Source: Hymenobacter swuensis DY53 (GTDB lineage Bacteria > Bacteroidota > Bacteroidia > Cytophagales > Hymenobacteraceae). Taken from it: a DNA stretch of 64,000 bases. The translations under genes were made by a program, and so were the position numbers. This document shows positions 34,908 through 44,700 of the stretch, one piece after another. The notes under the pieces are model-generated. The model was not told the origin of the DNA. It made no database searches and saw only the letters and a program-made list of their open reading frames with translations. The DNA lies in the NCBI RefSeq assembly GCF_000576555.1, contig NZ_CP007145.1, positions 4,610,501 to 4,674,500 of the forward strand, given 5' to 3'. The stretch's first letter is position 1, and the number at the start of each line of letters is the position of its first letter.

Positions 34908-36197
34908 TTAGAAACCGCCGCGGAACTTATAAGTCTGGGCTACTTTATCGATGGCTACCACGTAGGCAGCAATACGCATTGGGATGTTGTACTTCTGGCT
35001 CGTGGCGTACACTTTCTCGAAGGCATCGTTCATGATGCGGTCGGCGCGCTCGGTTACCATTTCCTCGCTCCACTTGAAGCCCTGGCGGTTCTGCACCCAC
35101 TCGAAGTAGGAAACCGTCACGCCGCCCGAGTTGGCCAGAATATCGGGCACCACCATGATGCCCTTTTCGTTGATGATAGGGTCGGCAGAGGCCGAGGTGG
35201 GGCCGTTGGCACCTTCCACAATCAGCTTGGCTTTGATGTCGTGGGCGTTGTGCTCGGTGATGACGTCCTCCACGGCGGCGGGCACCAGTACGTCCACGTC
35301 GGCAATCAGCAGGTCATCGGCGTTTTCCATCAGCACCGCGCCATTGAAACCATCGAGACGGCCTTTGTGGGCGTTCTTGTACGCCACGGCCTCATCAATG
35401 TTGATGCCGGCCTCGTTCCAGTACGCGCCCGAAACGTCGGAGATGCACTTGATTTTCACGCCCTGCTCGCTGAGCAGTTTGGCGGCCCAGGAGCCTACGT
35501 TGCCGAAGCCTTGCACAGCGGCCGACACCTGCGTGGGGTCGAGGCCCAGCTTCTTGAGGGCAGCCAGCGCCGACACCATCACGCCACGGCCGGTGGCCTC
35601 GGTGCGGCCCAAGGAGCCGCCCATTACCAGGGGCTTGCCGGTTACCACGGCGGGCGAGGTAGCGCCCACGGTCTTGCTGAACTCGTCCATCAGCCAAGCC
35701 ATTTCGCGCGGACCGGTGCCCATGTCGGGAGCCGGAATGTCGCGGTCGGGGCCGAATACGTCCTTCATGGCCAAGGTATAGCCGCGGGTAAGACGCTCAA
35801 TTTCGCCGGCGCTCATGGTGGTCGGCTCGCAGATGATACCGCCTTTGGCACCGCCGTAGGGAATATCAACCACGGCGCACTTCCAGGTCATCCAGGCGGC
35901 CAGGGCCTTCACCTCGTCGAGGTGCACGTTCTTGTCGTAGCGGATACCGCCTTTCGAGGGGCCCAGAATGGTGTTGTGCACCACGCGGTAGCCTTCAAAC
36001 ACGCGTACCTTGCCGTTGTCCATCGTCACAGGAATGTGCACGATGATCTGCTTATCGGGGGCTTTAAGGACGTTGTAGGTTTCTTCATCGAGGCCCAGGA
36101 TTTCCGTGGCCACGTTGAAGCGCGACATCATAGATTCGAGGGGATTTTCGGCATCGACGCGGGGAGCCGGTTCTTTGTACACCGTGGTGGCAGCCAT
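34908..36197 (-). CDS. gdhA: Glutamate dehydrogenase
   Basis: 429 residues from the ATG at 36197; a 20-residue longer reading (PTIPACVFISSTHPNP) lies between it and an upstream promoter-like element but is unlike the family start. It interconverts glutamate with 2-oxoglutarate and ammonium using NAD(P). Conserved segments are LGPSKGGIRY, the catalytic-Lys motif PYGGAKGG (Lys118) and the Rossmann motif GFGNVGSWAA. The length and PYGGAKGG form suit the NAD-type hexameric enzyme. A second gene of the same superfamily lies at 54840. A TACCTTTG promoter element is about 90 bases upstream of the start. Confidence 0.93.
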   Translation of the reverse strand: MAATTVYKEPAPRVDAENPLESMMSRFNVATEILGLDEETYNVLKAPDKQIIVHIPVTMDNGKVRVFEGYRVVHNTILGPSKGGIRYDKNVHLDEVKALAAWMTWKCAVVDIPYGGAKGGIICEPTTMSAGEIERLTRGYTLAMKDVFGPDRDIPAPDMGTGPREMAWLMDEFSKTVGATSPAVVTGKPLVMGGSLGRTEATGRGVMVSALAALKKLGLDPTQVSAAVQGFGNVGSWAAKLLSEQGVKIKCISDVSGAYWNEAGINIDEAVAYKNAHKGRLDGFNGAVLMENADDLLIADVDVLVPAAVEDVITEHNAHDIKAKLIVEGANGPTSASADPIINEKGIMVVPDILANSGGVTVSYFEWVQNRQGFKWSEEMVTERADRIMNDAFEKVYATSQKYNIPMRIAAYVVAIDKVAQTYKFRGGF

Positions 36198-36286
36198 ACG
36201 GAGGTGGGGGTTGGGGTGGGTTGAGGAAATGAAAACGCACGCCGGAATGGTGGGCAAACCGGCTGTACGCGGGAATTTTGGGTGGT

Positions 36287-36294
36287 CAAAGGTA
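36287..36294 (-). promoter_or_regulatory. -7 element of gdhA
   Basis: CAAAGGTA on the plus strand reads TACCTTTG on the minus strand. The second dehydrogenase gene (54840) has the identical octamer. Confidence 0.55.
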
Positions 36295-36443
36295 AGCGGT
36301 TTACCCCATACGCGGCACGGCCGATACCGGCCGCCGCAGGCGGGAGTAGCGACGTAGCAAACTCCGTGCGAAATGCCAGCGAGTTTGTCAGTTTATTATT
36401 CAGTTACTGCTATTCTTCGCAACACAGCCGCCGGTTTTCTGCC

Positions 36444-36483
36444 ATAAAAAAATCGGGCGACTTCCCGCCGAAAGTCGCCCGAT
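36444..36483 (-). terminator. Terminator of cdsA
   Basis: ATCGGGCGACTT pairs with AAGTCGCCCGAT around 8 nt; on the minus strand it is followed by T7. It lies about 30 bases after the cdsA stop. Confidence 0.85.
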
Positions 36484-36510
36484 AGTCAGGAGGTTACCCG
36501 TTGCGGCGAC

Positions 36511-37467
36511 CTAGCCCCACAGCAGTTGCAGCAGCGCCAATACCGGCAGAATAAACAGAAACGCATCGAACCGGTCCAGCAGGCCGCCGTGACCGGGCAT
36601 GATGCGGCCGGAGTCTTTCACGCCCACGCTGCGCTTGAGCATGGACTCGGCCAAATCACCGAGCGGCCCGAACACGGCCACCGCACCGGCCGCCACCAAC
36701 CGGTAGGTCAGGGAAAGCTCGGGCAGCAGGTAGCCCAAGCCCCAGCCCACCACCAGCGTCAGCACGAAGCCACCCACGGCCCCTTCCCAGGTTTTGCCGG
36801 GCGAGATTTTGGGGGCCAGCTTGTGCTTACCGAAAGTTTTGCCGGCCGCGTAGGCTCCCGTATCGGACGCCCACACCAACAGCAGCAGCGCGAAGATGCG
36901 GCGGTAGTCGTAGCCAATTTCGGTGAAGGCCACCACGTTGAGTAGGCTCATCGGCAGGCTCACATAGAGCAGGCCCAGTAGCGCCACGCCCACATTAGAA
37001 AAGGGCGAGAAATCCTGCTTCTCCCGGGGCCAGGCCGCCATTTCCCGCAGGATCAGCAACGTGGGCAGCAGTAACAAAATGCCCATTAGGATGATACCGG
37101 CCGAACGGGCATCACCTACAATAACATGCATGCCCTGACCAATAGAATCTGTAGCGTTATTTACGACCACCACGCCTAGTACGCCGGCAAAAATCAGCGC
37201 ACTAATTCCCCCGCCCAGCAGCGCGGCCGGTTTGTAGCCGGCGTGGCGCATCATGCGGTAAAACTCCCAGAGCATCCGCATCTGCACGGCCCCGAAGAAT
37301 AGGGCAAACGTCCAGGCGCTGTACCACACGCTGCCCAGCAGCAGGGCGGCCCCAATCAGGCCAAAGATGACGCGCTGGGCCAGGTTGGACATGGGGGGCT
37401 TGTCGGCCGAGGGCTCAGCGGCGGAGGGCACGGGGGCGGAGGGCACGGGGGCGGGCGAAGAAGTCAA
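36511..37467 (-). CDS. cdsA: Phosphatidate cytidylyltransferase
   Basis: 318 residues. It makes CDP-diacylglycerol from phosphatidic acid and CTP at the inner membrane. About eight membrane helices are present, and the family signature is complete near the C-terminus: SMLKRSVGVKDSGRIMPGHG followed by GLLDRFD. SPGKTWEGAVGGF is also typical. The N-terminal 25 residues are a Pro/Ala/Ser repeat (APVPSAPVPSAAEPSA), unusual for the family, so translation might instead begin at the ATG before SNLAQRV. It feeds the lipid pathway that psd completes. CPBP protease gene lies 66 bases upstream on the same strand; the two may be an operon. Confidence 0.95.
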   Translation of the reverse strand: MTSSPAPVPSAPVPSAAEPSADKPPMSNLAQRVIFGLIGAALLLGSVWYSAWTFALFFGAVQMRMLWEFYRMMRHAGYKPAALLGGGISALIFAGVLGVVVVNNATDSIGQGMHVIVGDARSAGIILMGILLLLPTLLILREMAAWPREKQDFSPFSNVGVALLGLLYVSLPMSLLNVVAFTEIGYDYRRIFALLLLVWASDTGAYAAGKTFGKHKLAPKISPGKTWEGAVGGFVLTLVVGWGLGYLLPELSLTYRLVAAGAVAVFGPLGDLAESMLKRSVGVKDSGRIMPGHGGLLDRFDAFLFILPVLALLQLLWG

Positions 37468-37533
37468 ACGGAGAAGCGGGGGAATGAGAAGCGAAAATCG
37501 GATAGGAATAGCGGATATTCTGGGCCTTACAGG

Positions 37534-38589
37534 TTAGTTACGATCGGCTTTAGTGGCATCCACGCCGTCGTGGCTGAGGGTGCGGGCGGCGGGCAGGAGC
37601 TGCTCGGCGTGGCGCACGGCCACGCCGTGGCTGCCGAGCGTGTGCATCTGGGTAGGAAACTCGTCGGCGCGGGGCGCGCGCAGCTGGCGGTGCAGGTACC
37701 ACAGCCCCACGGCGCAGGCCCCCAAAGACAGCAGCACCAGGTACCAGGGCAGCGCCTCGGTGGAATCGGGGTCGAAATCCGACGACGACCACTCCTGCTG
37801 CTGGGCGTAGAGCAGCACCAGCTGAAAGGCGTTCTGGGTGAAGTGCGCCGCCATGGGCACCAGAATATTGCCGCTCCACTCGTACAGGTAGCCCAGCACC
37901 AGGCCCAGCACCAGCCGCGGAAAAAACCCAAAAAACTGGAAATGAATGGCGCTGAAAATAATGGCCGCCAGCCAGATACCCACGTGCCGGGAGCCGGCCC
38001 ACTGCACCAGGTTGCGCTGAATCACGCCCCGGAAAAACAGCTCCTCGCTCACGGCCGGCACCACCGCAATGACCAGCACGGCCACCACAAACCGCAGCGG
38101 CGACGAAAACCGGGTGAGGTAGCGAGTGATTTCTTGGGCCCGCTCCTCCATTTCCTTGGCTGCCTGCTCCCAACCCTGCAGGGCGGCCGGCAGGTGCATT
38201 TTGGCGTTCCAGGAAATCAGCACCGACATGGCCGGCAGGCTTGCCACGATGAGTACGCCCGCCAGCAGCAGCCACTGCGCCGGCACCGGCCGGCGGGGCG
38301 CGAAATAGTCGGGCAAACGGTAGCCGGTGAGGGCCGCCAGCGCCACGGCCGCGCCCCCGAAACCGCCCAGCAGCAGCAGCCCCTGGCTCAGCATCGACAC
38401 GGCCCAGCCGTTGGGGTGGTCGGCGGGGCGCTGCGTCACGTTGCCCAGTTCCAGCAGGCCCACGCCGAAGAGCAGGTTGCTGCTGATGGCAATCAGCAGC
38501 ATAGACAGACTGAACGTGGCCACCAGCAACACCAGCAGCAATGCCAGGTTGGCCAAAGGGTGTAGCTTGCTGGAAACGAAACCTTTCAT
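37534..38589 (-). CDS. CPBP-family intramembrane metalloprotease
   Basis: 351 residues with about eight membrane helices. The CPBP (Abi/Rce1-like, PF02517) active-site motifs are in order: EELFFRG (EExxxR), AIHFQFFGFFPR (the FxxxH/HFxF region) and MAAHFTQNAFQ (HxxxN). The first part is a hydrophobic domain typical of the longer Bacteroidota members. The family cleaves membrane or prenylated substrates in eukaryotes; in bacteria some members protect against bacteriocins, but the substrate here is unknown. It is 66 bases upstream of cdsA and divergent from dusB. Confidence 0.88.
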   Translation of the reverse strand: MKGFVSSKLHPLANLALLLVLLVATFSLSMLLIAISSNLLFGVGLLELGNVTQRPADHPNGWAVSMLSQGLLLLGGFGGAAVALAALTGYRLPDYFAPRRPVPAQWLLLAGVLIVASLPAMSVLISWNAKMHLPAALQGWEQAAKEMEERAQEITRYLTRFSSPLRFVVAVLVIAVVPAVSEELFFRGVIQRNLVQWAGSRHVGIWLAAIIFSAIHFQFFGFFPRLVLGLVLGYLYEWSGNILVPMAAHFTQNAFQLVLLYAQQQEWSSSDFDPDSTEALPWYLVLLSLGACAVGLWYLHRQLRAPRADEFPTQMHTLGSHGVAVRHAEQLLPAARTLSHDGVDATKADRN

Positions 38590-38611
38590 GGTGTTTTGGT
38601 GCTTAATGCTT

Positions 38612-38701
38612 GGATTTTAGTGCTTGGCGGCCGGAAAGGCCAACCGTACTCTGCCGCTGAACGACCTACGCACCAGGCACTACGCACCGGGCACTAAATC
38701 C
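38612..38701. repeat. Imperfect inverted repeat (GCACTAAATCC type)
   Basis: GGATTTTAGTGC at 38612-38623 pairs imperfectly with GCACTAAATCC at 38691-38701. It occupies the gap between the divergent CPBP and dusB genes. Confidence 0.4.
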
Positions 38702-38708
38702 TATGTCG

Positions 38709-38716
38709 TAAATTTG
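38709..38716 (+). promoter_or_regulatory. -7 element of dusB
   Basis: TAAATTTG exactly matches TAnnTTTG, 25 bases before the GTG start of dusB. The leader would be short. Confidence 0.55.
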
Positions 38717-38740
38717 CGCAAAATACTAGAATAGCCTGCC

Positions 38741-39730
38741 GTGGTTCACATCCGTAACATTGCCCTGCCCGATTTCCCGCTGCTGCTCGCGCCCATGGAG
38801 GACGTGTCGGATCCGCCGTTCCGGGCCGTGTGTAAGCAGGGCGGGGCCGATTTGATGTACACCGAGTTTATTTCCTCGGAAGGCCTGATCCGGGCCGCCG
38901 CCAAAAGCCGCCAGAAGCTCGACGTATTCGACTACGAGCGGCCCATCGGTATCCAGCTCTTCGGCTCCGACGTGGATACGATGGGCGAGTGCGCCCGCAT
39001 CAGCACCGAGGCCGGCCCTGACCTCATCGACATCAACTACGGCTGCCCCGTAAAGCAGGTGGCCTGCCGGGGTGCCGGCGCGGCCCTGCTGCGCGACATC
39101 CCCAAAATGGTGGAAATGACCTCGGCCGTGGTGCGCGCCACCCACCTGCCCGTGACGGTGAAAACCCGCCTGGGCTGGGACGACTCGACCAAGAACGTAG
39201 AGGATGTGGCCGAACGGCTGCAGGATATTGGTATTGAGGCCCTCACGGTGCACGGCCGCACCCGCGTGCAGATGTACAAGGGCGAGGCCGACTGGGACTT
39301 GATTGGCCGCATCAAGAACAACCCGCGCATCAAAATCCCCATCTTCGGCAACGGCGACATCGACTCACCCCAGAAGGCCGTGGAATACAAAAATCGCTAT
39401 GGCGTGGATGGCGTGATGATTGGCCGGGCCGCCATCGGCTACCCCTGGATTTTCCGGGAGGTGAAGCATTATGCCGCCACCGGCCAGTTGCTGCCACCGC
39501 CCACCGTAGAGGAGCGGGTGCAAGCCTGCCGCATGCATTTCGAGAAAAGCCTGGAATGGAAGGGCCCACGGGCAGGCGTGTTTGAGATGCGCCGCCACTA
39601 CGCCCAGTACTTCCGCGGCTTGGAAGGTGCCCGCCAGTGGCGCAGCCGCCTCGTGGACAGCAACGACCCACTAGAAATCCACAGCATTATGGACGAAATC
39701 ATTGCTGCCGAGCCGGTGCTGGTGGGGTAG
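38741..39730 (+). CDS. dusB: tRNA dihydrouridine synthase B
   Basis: 329 residues. It reduces specific uridines in tRNA to dihydrouridine using FMN. The FMN-site start APMEDVSDPPFR begins at residue 17, the catalytic Cys lies in INYGCPVKQVACRGAGAALL, and VHGRTRVQMYKGEADW plus GNGDI and GVMIGRAAIGYPWIF complete the TIM-barrel family pattern. Translation begins at GTG (an in-frame TAG is nine bases upstream and the next ATG is inside the FMN motif). It probably stands alone; a long REP-like hairpin lies directly after its stop. Confidence 0.95.
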   Translation: MVHIRNIALPDFPLLLAPMEDVSDPPFRAVCKQGGADLMYTEFISSEGLIRAAAKSRQKLDVFDYERPIGIQLFGSDVDTMGECARISTEAGPDLIDINYGCPVKQVACRGAGAALLRDIPKMVEMTSAVVRATHLPVTVKTRLGWDDSTKNVEDVAERLQDIGIEALTVHGRTRVQMYKGEADWDLIGRIKNNPRIKIPIFGNGDIDSPQKAVEYKNRYGVDGVMIGRAAIGYPWIFREVKHYAATGQLLPPPTVEERVQACRMHFEKSLEWKGPRAGVFEMRRHYAQYFRGLEGARQWRSRLVDSNDPLEIHSIMDEIIAAEPVLVG

Positions 39731-39746
39731 CCTACCGATTGTTATT

Positions 39747-39843
39747 GAACGTCATGCTGAGCTTGCCGAAGCATCTTTACCGCGAGGCTATCTTCTTTGA
39801 TTAGCTCCGGTAGAGATGCTTCGGCAAGCTCAGCATGACGTTC
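39747..39843. repeat. REP-like hairpin with 36-bp arms between dusB and the transporter
   Basis: Left arm 39747-39782 begins GAACGTCATGCTGAGCTTGC, pairing with 39808-39843 with one mismatch around 25 nt. The tail is TTTTTT, so it may also terminate dusB. It shares GAGCTTGCCGAAGCAT with the elements at 16701, 26990 and 41668. Confidence 0.85.
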
Positions 39844-39878
39844 TTTTTTCTTCCCACAAAGGACTCTCTCCCCACCCC

Positions 39879-40841
39879 ATGCCCACCACTACTCCCGCCC
39901 CGGCCGTGACGGCCGCGCCCGAACTGCCGCCCGTGGCTTCGCCCCCGCCCCACCGCACACCGGCCTCGGCCTGGCTGCTGCTGCTGGTGCTGGCCAGCAT
40001 CTGGGGCACGTCGTTCATTCTGATGAAGAAGGGGTTGGTAGTGTTTTCAGCGCTGGAGCTGGGGGCGGCGCGTGTGAGCGTGGCGGCGCTGTTGCTGCTG
40101 CCGTTTGCTTTGCGCCACGTGGGGAAAGTGGACCGCAGCCGGTTTAAATGGCTGCTGCTGAGCGGCGTGGTGGGCACCCTCATTCCGGCCTTTCTGTTTG
40201 CCTACGCCGAAACCCGACTGGCCTCGGGGCTGGCGGGCGTGCTTAACGCCCTCACGGCCGTGTTTACACTGGTAGTGGGCGCGGCCTTTTTCGGGCAGCG
40301 GCTCACGGGTTTGCGGGTGCTGGGTATCGGGTTGGGGCTGGCGGGTACAGTAGTGCTGATGCTGCTGGGCGGCAGCGGCGGCGACGCCACGCCTTCGGGA
40401 GAAAGCAATGCCTGGTACGGCCTCTACATTGTGCTGGCCACGCTAGGCTACGGCGTGAGCGTGAACGTGATTAAGCACCACTTCCAAGGCATTCCGGCGC
40501 TGGCCGTGACGGGGCTGCTGCTGCTGTTTATCGGGGGGCCGGCGCTGGTGTTTTTGCTGCTGGGCACGGAGTTCGTACATAAGCTGCAGCATGTGCCAGG
40601 GGCCTGGACAGCGTTCGGCTACATTGCCCTGCTGGCCACCATGAGCACAGCCGTGGCTATGGTTCTGTTTAATAAGCTTATCCAAAGCTCCACAGCTTTG
40701 TTCGCGGCTTCCAACACCTACCTGGTGCCCGTGGTAGCCCTGGCCTGGGGCCTGCTCGACGGGGAAAGCTTCAACCTCTGGCACCTGCTGGGCATGGTAA
40801 TTATCCTGGTGAGCGTGGCCATCATTCACCGGGCGAAGTAG
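39879..40841 (+). CDS. DMT-superfamily (EamA) transporter
   Basis: 320 residues from the ATG at 39879; a longer reading begins within the palindrome and is rejected. Ten membrane helices in two EamA halves, the first starting WLLLLVLASIWGTSFILMKK and the second YGLYIVLATLGYGVSVNVIK. Pro/Ala-rich residues 1-30 precede the first helix. The family exports or imports small metabolites across the inner membrane; the substrate cannot be told. It lies downstream of the dusB hairpin and is followed by two more palindromes. Confidence 0.88.
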   Translation: MPTTTPAPAVTAAPELPPVASPPPHRTPASAWLLLLVLASIWGTSFILMKKGLVVFSALELGAARVSVAALLLLPFALRHVGKVDRSRFKWLLLSGVVGTLIPAFLFAYAETRLASGLAGVLNALTAVFTLVVGAAFFGQRLTGLRVLGIGLGLAGTVVLMLLGGSGGDATPSGESNAWYGLYIVLATLGYGVSVNVIKHHFQGIPALAVTGLLLLFIGGPALVFLLLGTEFVHKLQHVPGAWTAFGYIALLATMSTAVAMVLFNKLIQSSTALFAASNTYLVPVVALAWGLLDGESFNLWHLLGMVIILVSVAIIHRAK

Positions 40842-40846
40842 GGATA

Positions 40847-40886
40847 GAACTGTCATTGCTTCGGCTCCGCCTCACAATGACAGTTC
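40847..40886. repeat. Palindrome GAACTGTCATTG/CAATGACAGTTC
   Basis: Perfect 12-bp arms around 16 nt containing CTTCGGCTCCGCCTC, immediately after the transporter stop. A partial copy is at 40984-41020. Confidence 0.75.
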
Positions 40887-40916
40887 AGGGCGCTGTGTTT
40901 TGGGTAGCATAAAACT

Positions 40917-40948
40917 CCTGACATCTGGTTCTGGAATCAGATGTCAGG
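40917..40948 (+). terminator. Hairpin after the DMT transporter
   Basis: CCTGACATCTG pairs exactly with CAGATGTCAGG around 10 nt, 75 bases after the stop. The T run after it is weak (CTTTAAG). Confidence 0.5.
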
Positions 40949-40983
40949 GGGCTTTAAGTAGGTTGGGGCTTCGTACTATATGA

Positions 40984-41020
40984 AGGAAGGCTTGCTTCGG
41001 CTTTGCCTCGCGATGACGGC
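40984..41020. repeat. Partial CTTGCTTCGGCTTTGCCTCG repeat
   Basis: Part of the same element class as 40847, carrying GCTTCGGCTTTGCCTCGCGA and GATGAC. It ends about 10 bases before the transposase stop codon. A degenerate relative (ATTGCGAGG and CAATCCTTCC) is at 14585-14635. Confidence 0.55.
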
Positions 41021-41030
41021 TATCATCCTA

Positions 41031-41600
41031 TCACCCGCCATACACATAAGGCCAGTCGTGGAAGCGTTCCGGCAGGTGCAGGCGTTGCGGGTGGGCCAGC
41101 AGGTACGTTTGGATGCGGGTTAGCTCCGGGGCATCCAGCACCGGCAGTTCGTGGAAGCCAGGTTGCCAGAAGTCGGCCTCCGGCGGGAGCTGGCCGCGCA
41201 GCAGGCGGCGGGCCAGGTTGGCGGTGCGCTGGTGCAGCAGTTCCACGGTTTTATAGAGCGAGAGGCTGGAGCCGACGGGTAGATGCAGCACGGCATGCAG
41301 GTGGTTGGGCAGCAGCACGAAGCACGGCACCCGCAGCCCCTGCTCCTCCAGCATCAGCAGCTCGCCGGCCACAGTTTCGGCCAGTTTTTCCTTCGTCAAA
41401 TAATCCGGCCCCACGGTGCGGGCATCCAGCAGCGCATCGAAGCCGGCGAAGAACTGTTTCTCAGCGCGGCGGTGCGCCTCCGGGGAGTCGGCGGCTTGCC
41501 GGGCGGCTATGTGCTGGGCGTGCAACTGCCGACCCGCCCGCGTTGGGATGGAGCCGGCTAAGCGCAGGGTGAGCAGGATGGTTTCGCCGGGAGGCAGCAT
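41031..41600 (-). CDS. REP-associated tyrosine transposase (Y1/IS200-like, HUH)
   Basis: 189 residues. The HUH metal-binding motif is visible as LLPNHLHAVLHLP (His100-Leu-His102), the key Y1-transposase feature. FWQPGFHEL and the segment RIQTYLLAHPQR follow, with Tyr166 as the likely nucleophile, matching the W-Q-x2-FHD and YIxxNP pattern of RAYT proteins. RAYTs are single-copy chromosomal relatives of IS200 that are thought to move or maintain short palindromes. Palindromes flank the gene (41668 upstream, 40847 and 40984 downstream), and relatives are elsewhere in the window. It has no adjacent insertion-sequence ends or target duplication that I can see. Length and motifs make it probably active, but no activity is shown here. 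Confidence 0.85.
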   Translation of the reverse strand: MLPPGETILLTLRLAGSIPTRAGRQLHAQHIAARQAADSPEAHRRAEKQFFAGFDALLDARTVGPDYLTKEKLAETVAGELLMLEEQGLRVPCFVLLPNHLHAVLHLPVGSSLSLYKTVELLHQRTANLARRLLRGQLPPEADFWQPGFHELPVLDAPELTRIQTYLLAHPQRLHLPERFHDWPYVYGG

Positions 41601-41667
41601 AGGCGGAATAAGTACGTTCGGGCTTGTCGAAACAACTCGCTTGGGGTAGTAATCAGATTAGGTTGGC

Positions 41668-41710
41668 AACGTCAGCACGCGAGATGTCTCGGCAAGCTCG
41701 ACCTGACGTT
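41668..41710. repeat. REP-like palindrome upstream of the transposase
   Basis: AACGTCAG at 41668-41675 pairs with CTGACGTT at 41703-41710, with an inner GCGAGA/TCTCG stem. It carries GGCAAGCTCG, the shared core of this family in inverted orientation. Confidence 0.75.
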
Positions 41711-41727
41711 CTGTTTTCCCGACCCGA

Positions 41728-44700
41728 TTACTCCGCCGGTTTCAGCACGCCATTCACTTCCACTACCTCCCCGCTTTCCAGCAAACCAGCCAGTACCGCA
41801 TCCAGTTGCTGGCGCATTTCTTCGGATAATCGGCTGAAGCCGAGCAAGCGTACCGTAGGCAGGAATACGGCCTCGCGGGGAAGGACAAAGCTCTGCTCCA
41901 CCACGGTGCGTAGGGCGCGGGCCAGCTCCTCGGGAGCCACAAACGTCAGCTTGCGGGAAATGGCGGGCAGCTGGCTCCGGTCGCGCAGGGGCGGCTGTTG
42001 CATGCTGATGTCCCACAGAAAATCACCCTGCTGGCGCAGGTGGCGCAGGTTAGCGGCCAGTAGCGCCGCGTCGCGGCCGGCTTTGCGCATGCGGGCTCCT
42101 ACCTGCGTGGCCCCGCTGGCTTGGCCCAGCCGGCGGGTGGCTTCATCAAGATGAATCGGGCTTTCAATGCGGACAATCTGGGTGAGCCAGTTGGCGAGTT
42201 GGCCCAGGCCGTGCTGGTGCAGCTCGCGGTGACCCACGGCGGCCGGCAACTGGGCTACTTGGTAAGGTTCGGCTAGTGCCGGGCTTTCAACCGGCAGATC
42301 TTCCCGCTCAATACCAGTGGTTTCCGCAGTTGTTTCTGGCTCTTCCGGCTCGTCGGGGTCGTCCTGGGTGGCGCGGCGCCGGGCTTCTTCAATGGCCTGC
42401 ACAGCGCGTTCGGTTTCGCGCTGCGGGTCCCGGAACCAGTCGGTGCTCCAGATGCGGTGCAGCCGCCAGCCCACGGCTTCCAGCACCTGCTGGCGCAGCC
42501 GGTCCCGGTCCCGCGCCGAGCGGGCCGAATGGTACATGGCTCCGTCGCACTCAATACCCAGCACGTAGCGGCCGGGCTGGTCGGGGTCCATCACGGCCAA
42601 ATCAATATAAAAGCCCTGGCTGCCAATTTGCGGACGCACCACGTAGCCCCGCGCCATGAGGGCGCGGTGTACGGCCTCCTCAAAGGGCGACTCCATCGGG
42701 CGGCCGGTGTCCTTGTTCTGGTTCAGGCGGCCGTGCTGGGCGAAGTTGAGGAAGGTTTTGAGCGCTGCCACGCCCTTGGCGCGAGTCCGGCTAAGGTCCA
42801 GGTCGTCGGCGGTGATGTTGGTGAAGACTTCGCAACGCTGCCTGGCCCTTGTTATCAGCACGTTGAGCCGCCGCTCCCCGCCCTCCCCGTTCAGCGGCCC
42901 GAAGCTCATGGGGAGGTAGCCATCCTTGGTGCGGCCGTAGCCGATGCTGATGAGGATGACGTCCCGCTCATCGCCCTGCACATTTTCCAGGTTTTTGATG
43001 AAGAACGGCTCGTGCGGGTGGCGGTTGAAAAACGCCTCCGTTTCGGGGTGCTGGCGGCGCAGCTTCTCCAGCGCATCCTGAATGGCCTGGCGCTGGGCCG
43101 TGCTGAAGGCCACCACGCCCAGCGTGAGGCGCGGCGTGGTGCGGGCGTGGTGCAGCACAGCCTCAGCCACGGCCTGCGCCTCCAGCGGGTTAGTGCGCGT
43201 GGTGCCCCGCTCGTAGTAGGTTTCGGGCAGCTGATGGTACACCAGCCCCAGCTGGCCCTGCCCGCCGGGACTGGGAAAAATCACCAGCTTGTTCTCGTAA
43301 AACAGGTGGTTGGAGGCCGCAATAAGCGACTGGTGCAGGCTGCGGTAGTGCCAGCGCAGCATCCGCTCGGGCATCTGGCGGGCCTTGCACAGCTCCAGAA
43401 TACTCTGGATGTCGGCCGTTACGTTTTCCTCATCAGCCTCCTCGCCCGCCCCGGTTAGGGAGTCGAAGAACGAGGTAGGCGGCAGTTGCTTGGAGTCGCC
43501 GACCACCACCAGCTGCCGGCCCCGGGCAATGGCACCCAGCGCATCCACCGGCTTTACCTGCGAAGCCTCATCGAACACTACCAGATCAAACTCCACCGCC
43601 CCCGGCGGCAGGTAGCCGGCTACCGACAGCGGCGACATCATAAACACCGGCTTGATGGCCTGCACTGCCCGCCCGGCTTCCGCCATCAGGCGGCGCAGGG
43701 GCTTGTGGCGGGACTTTTTGGCAAACTCGTTTTTGAGCAGCAGCATCTGTCCGCCGGCCTGCGGGTGGGGCAGGCCCTCGTGGTGGCGACGCAGGGCCCG
43801 GATACGGTTGTGGTACAATGAATCCTGGTCAGCCTGACGGAAGCGGGCGGCCAGCTCCTCGTGGCTGGCCCGCTCGAACTGCCGCAGGGCCGGGTGCTGC
43901 TCGTAGGCTCGGCGCTGCAGGTACTCCAGCCACGTCTGGCGCACGGCGGCGGCCAGAAAGCGGGGGGCATCCGGCCAGCTTTCGGCCAGTAGCAATAGTT
44001 CCGGCAGCTGTTCCTGGTGCACGCTGGCGGCCACGTTGTTCCACTCTATCATCAGGCGCAGGGCGGGTACGTCGGCTGCCCAGGCGGCCAGGGTTTGCTG
44101 CTGATTATCAAAGGCATGAAACTGCAGCCGGCCAGCTGGCCCGAAGCGGCGCACTTCATTGAGCTGCAGACTATCTGCTACGGCCTGAAGGGCGGCGCGG
44201 TGCTGAGTAAGGGCAGTTTCGAGGGCGGCTAACTGGTCGGCAAGGTCGTTCTGGCGGTGGGCTTCACCCTGCCTCCCCCTTTCATCAAAGGAAGAAGTAG
44301 AGCCCAATGATTGGTTAGCCGCCAAATACCCTAGCAGCTCTTTGGGCAGCTCGCCCCGGCTGATGCGCTGGTGGGTCAGGGTCAGGTATTCCTGGGTTTT
44401 GGCCAACGCCGGCCAACTGGAGTGCGTGCCCTGCCAGGCGGGGCCGAACAGGGCACCGGCCCAGGCATCAGCTTCGGTCAGGGTCTGGCGGTGGCGGGTG
44501 GTTTCGTGGATGGCGTCGATGACAGGTAGCAGTTCGGCCGCATCTTTGGGTAGAGGGCCGCGCCACAGGCGTTGCAGGCGTTGGCGGGCGCGGCGGTAGT
44601 CGCCGCTCAGGACGTTCCACCACTTGCCGCCGTACGAGAGCAAAACGGCCCGCTCCGTCAGCAGCTGCTGGTCCCAGGCTTCGGGCAGCAGCACAGCGTC

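Noticed and set aside
42457..43458. 333-codon plus-strand reading inside the helicase gene
   Set aside because: His/Gln-rich antisense shadow of conserved helicase motifs.
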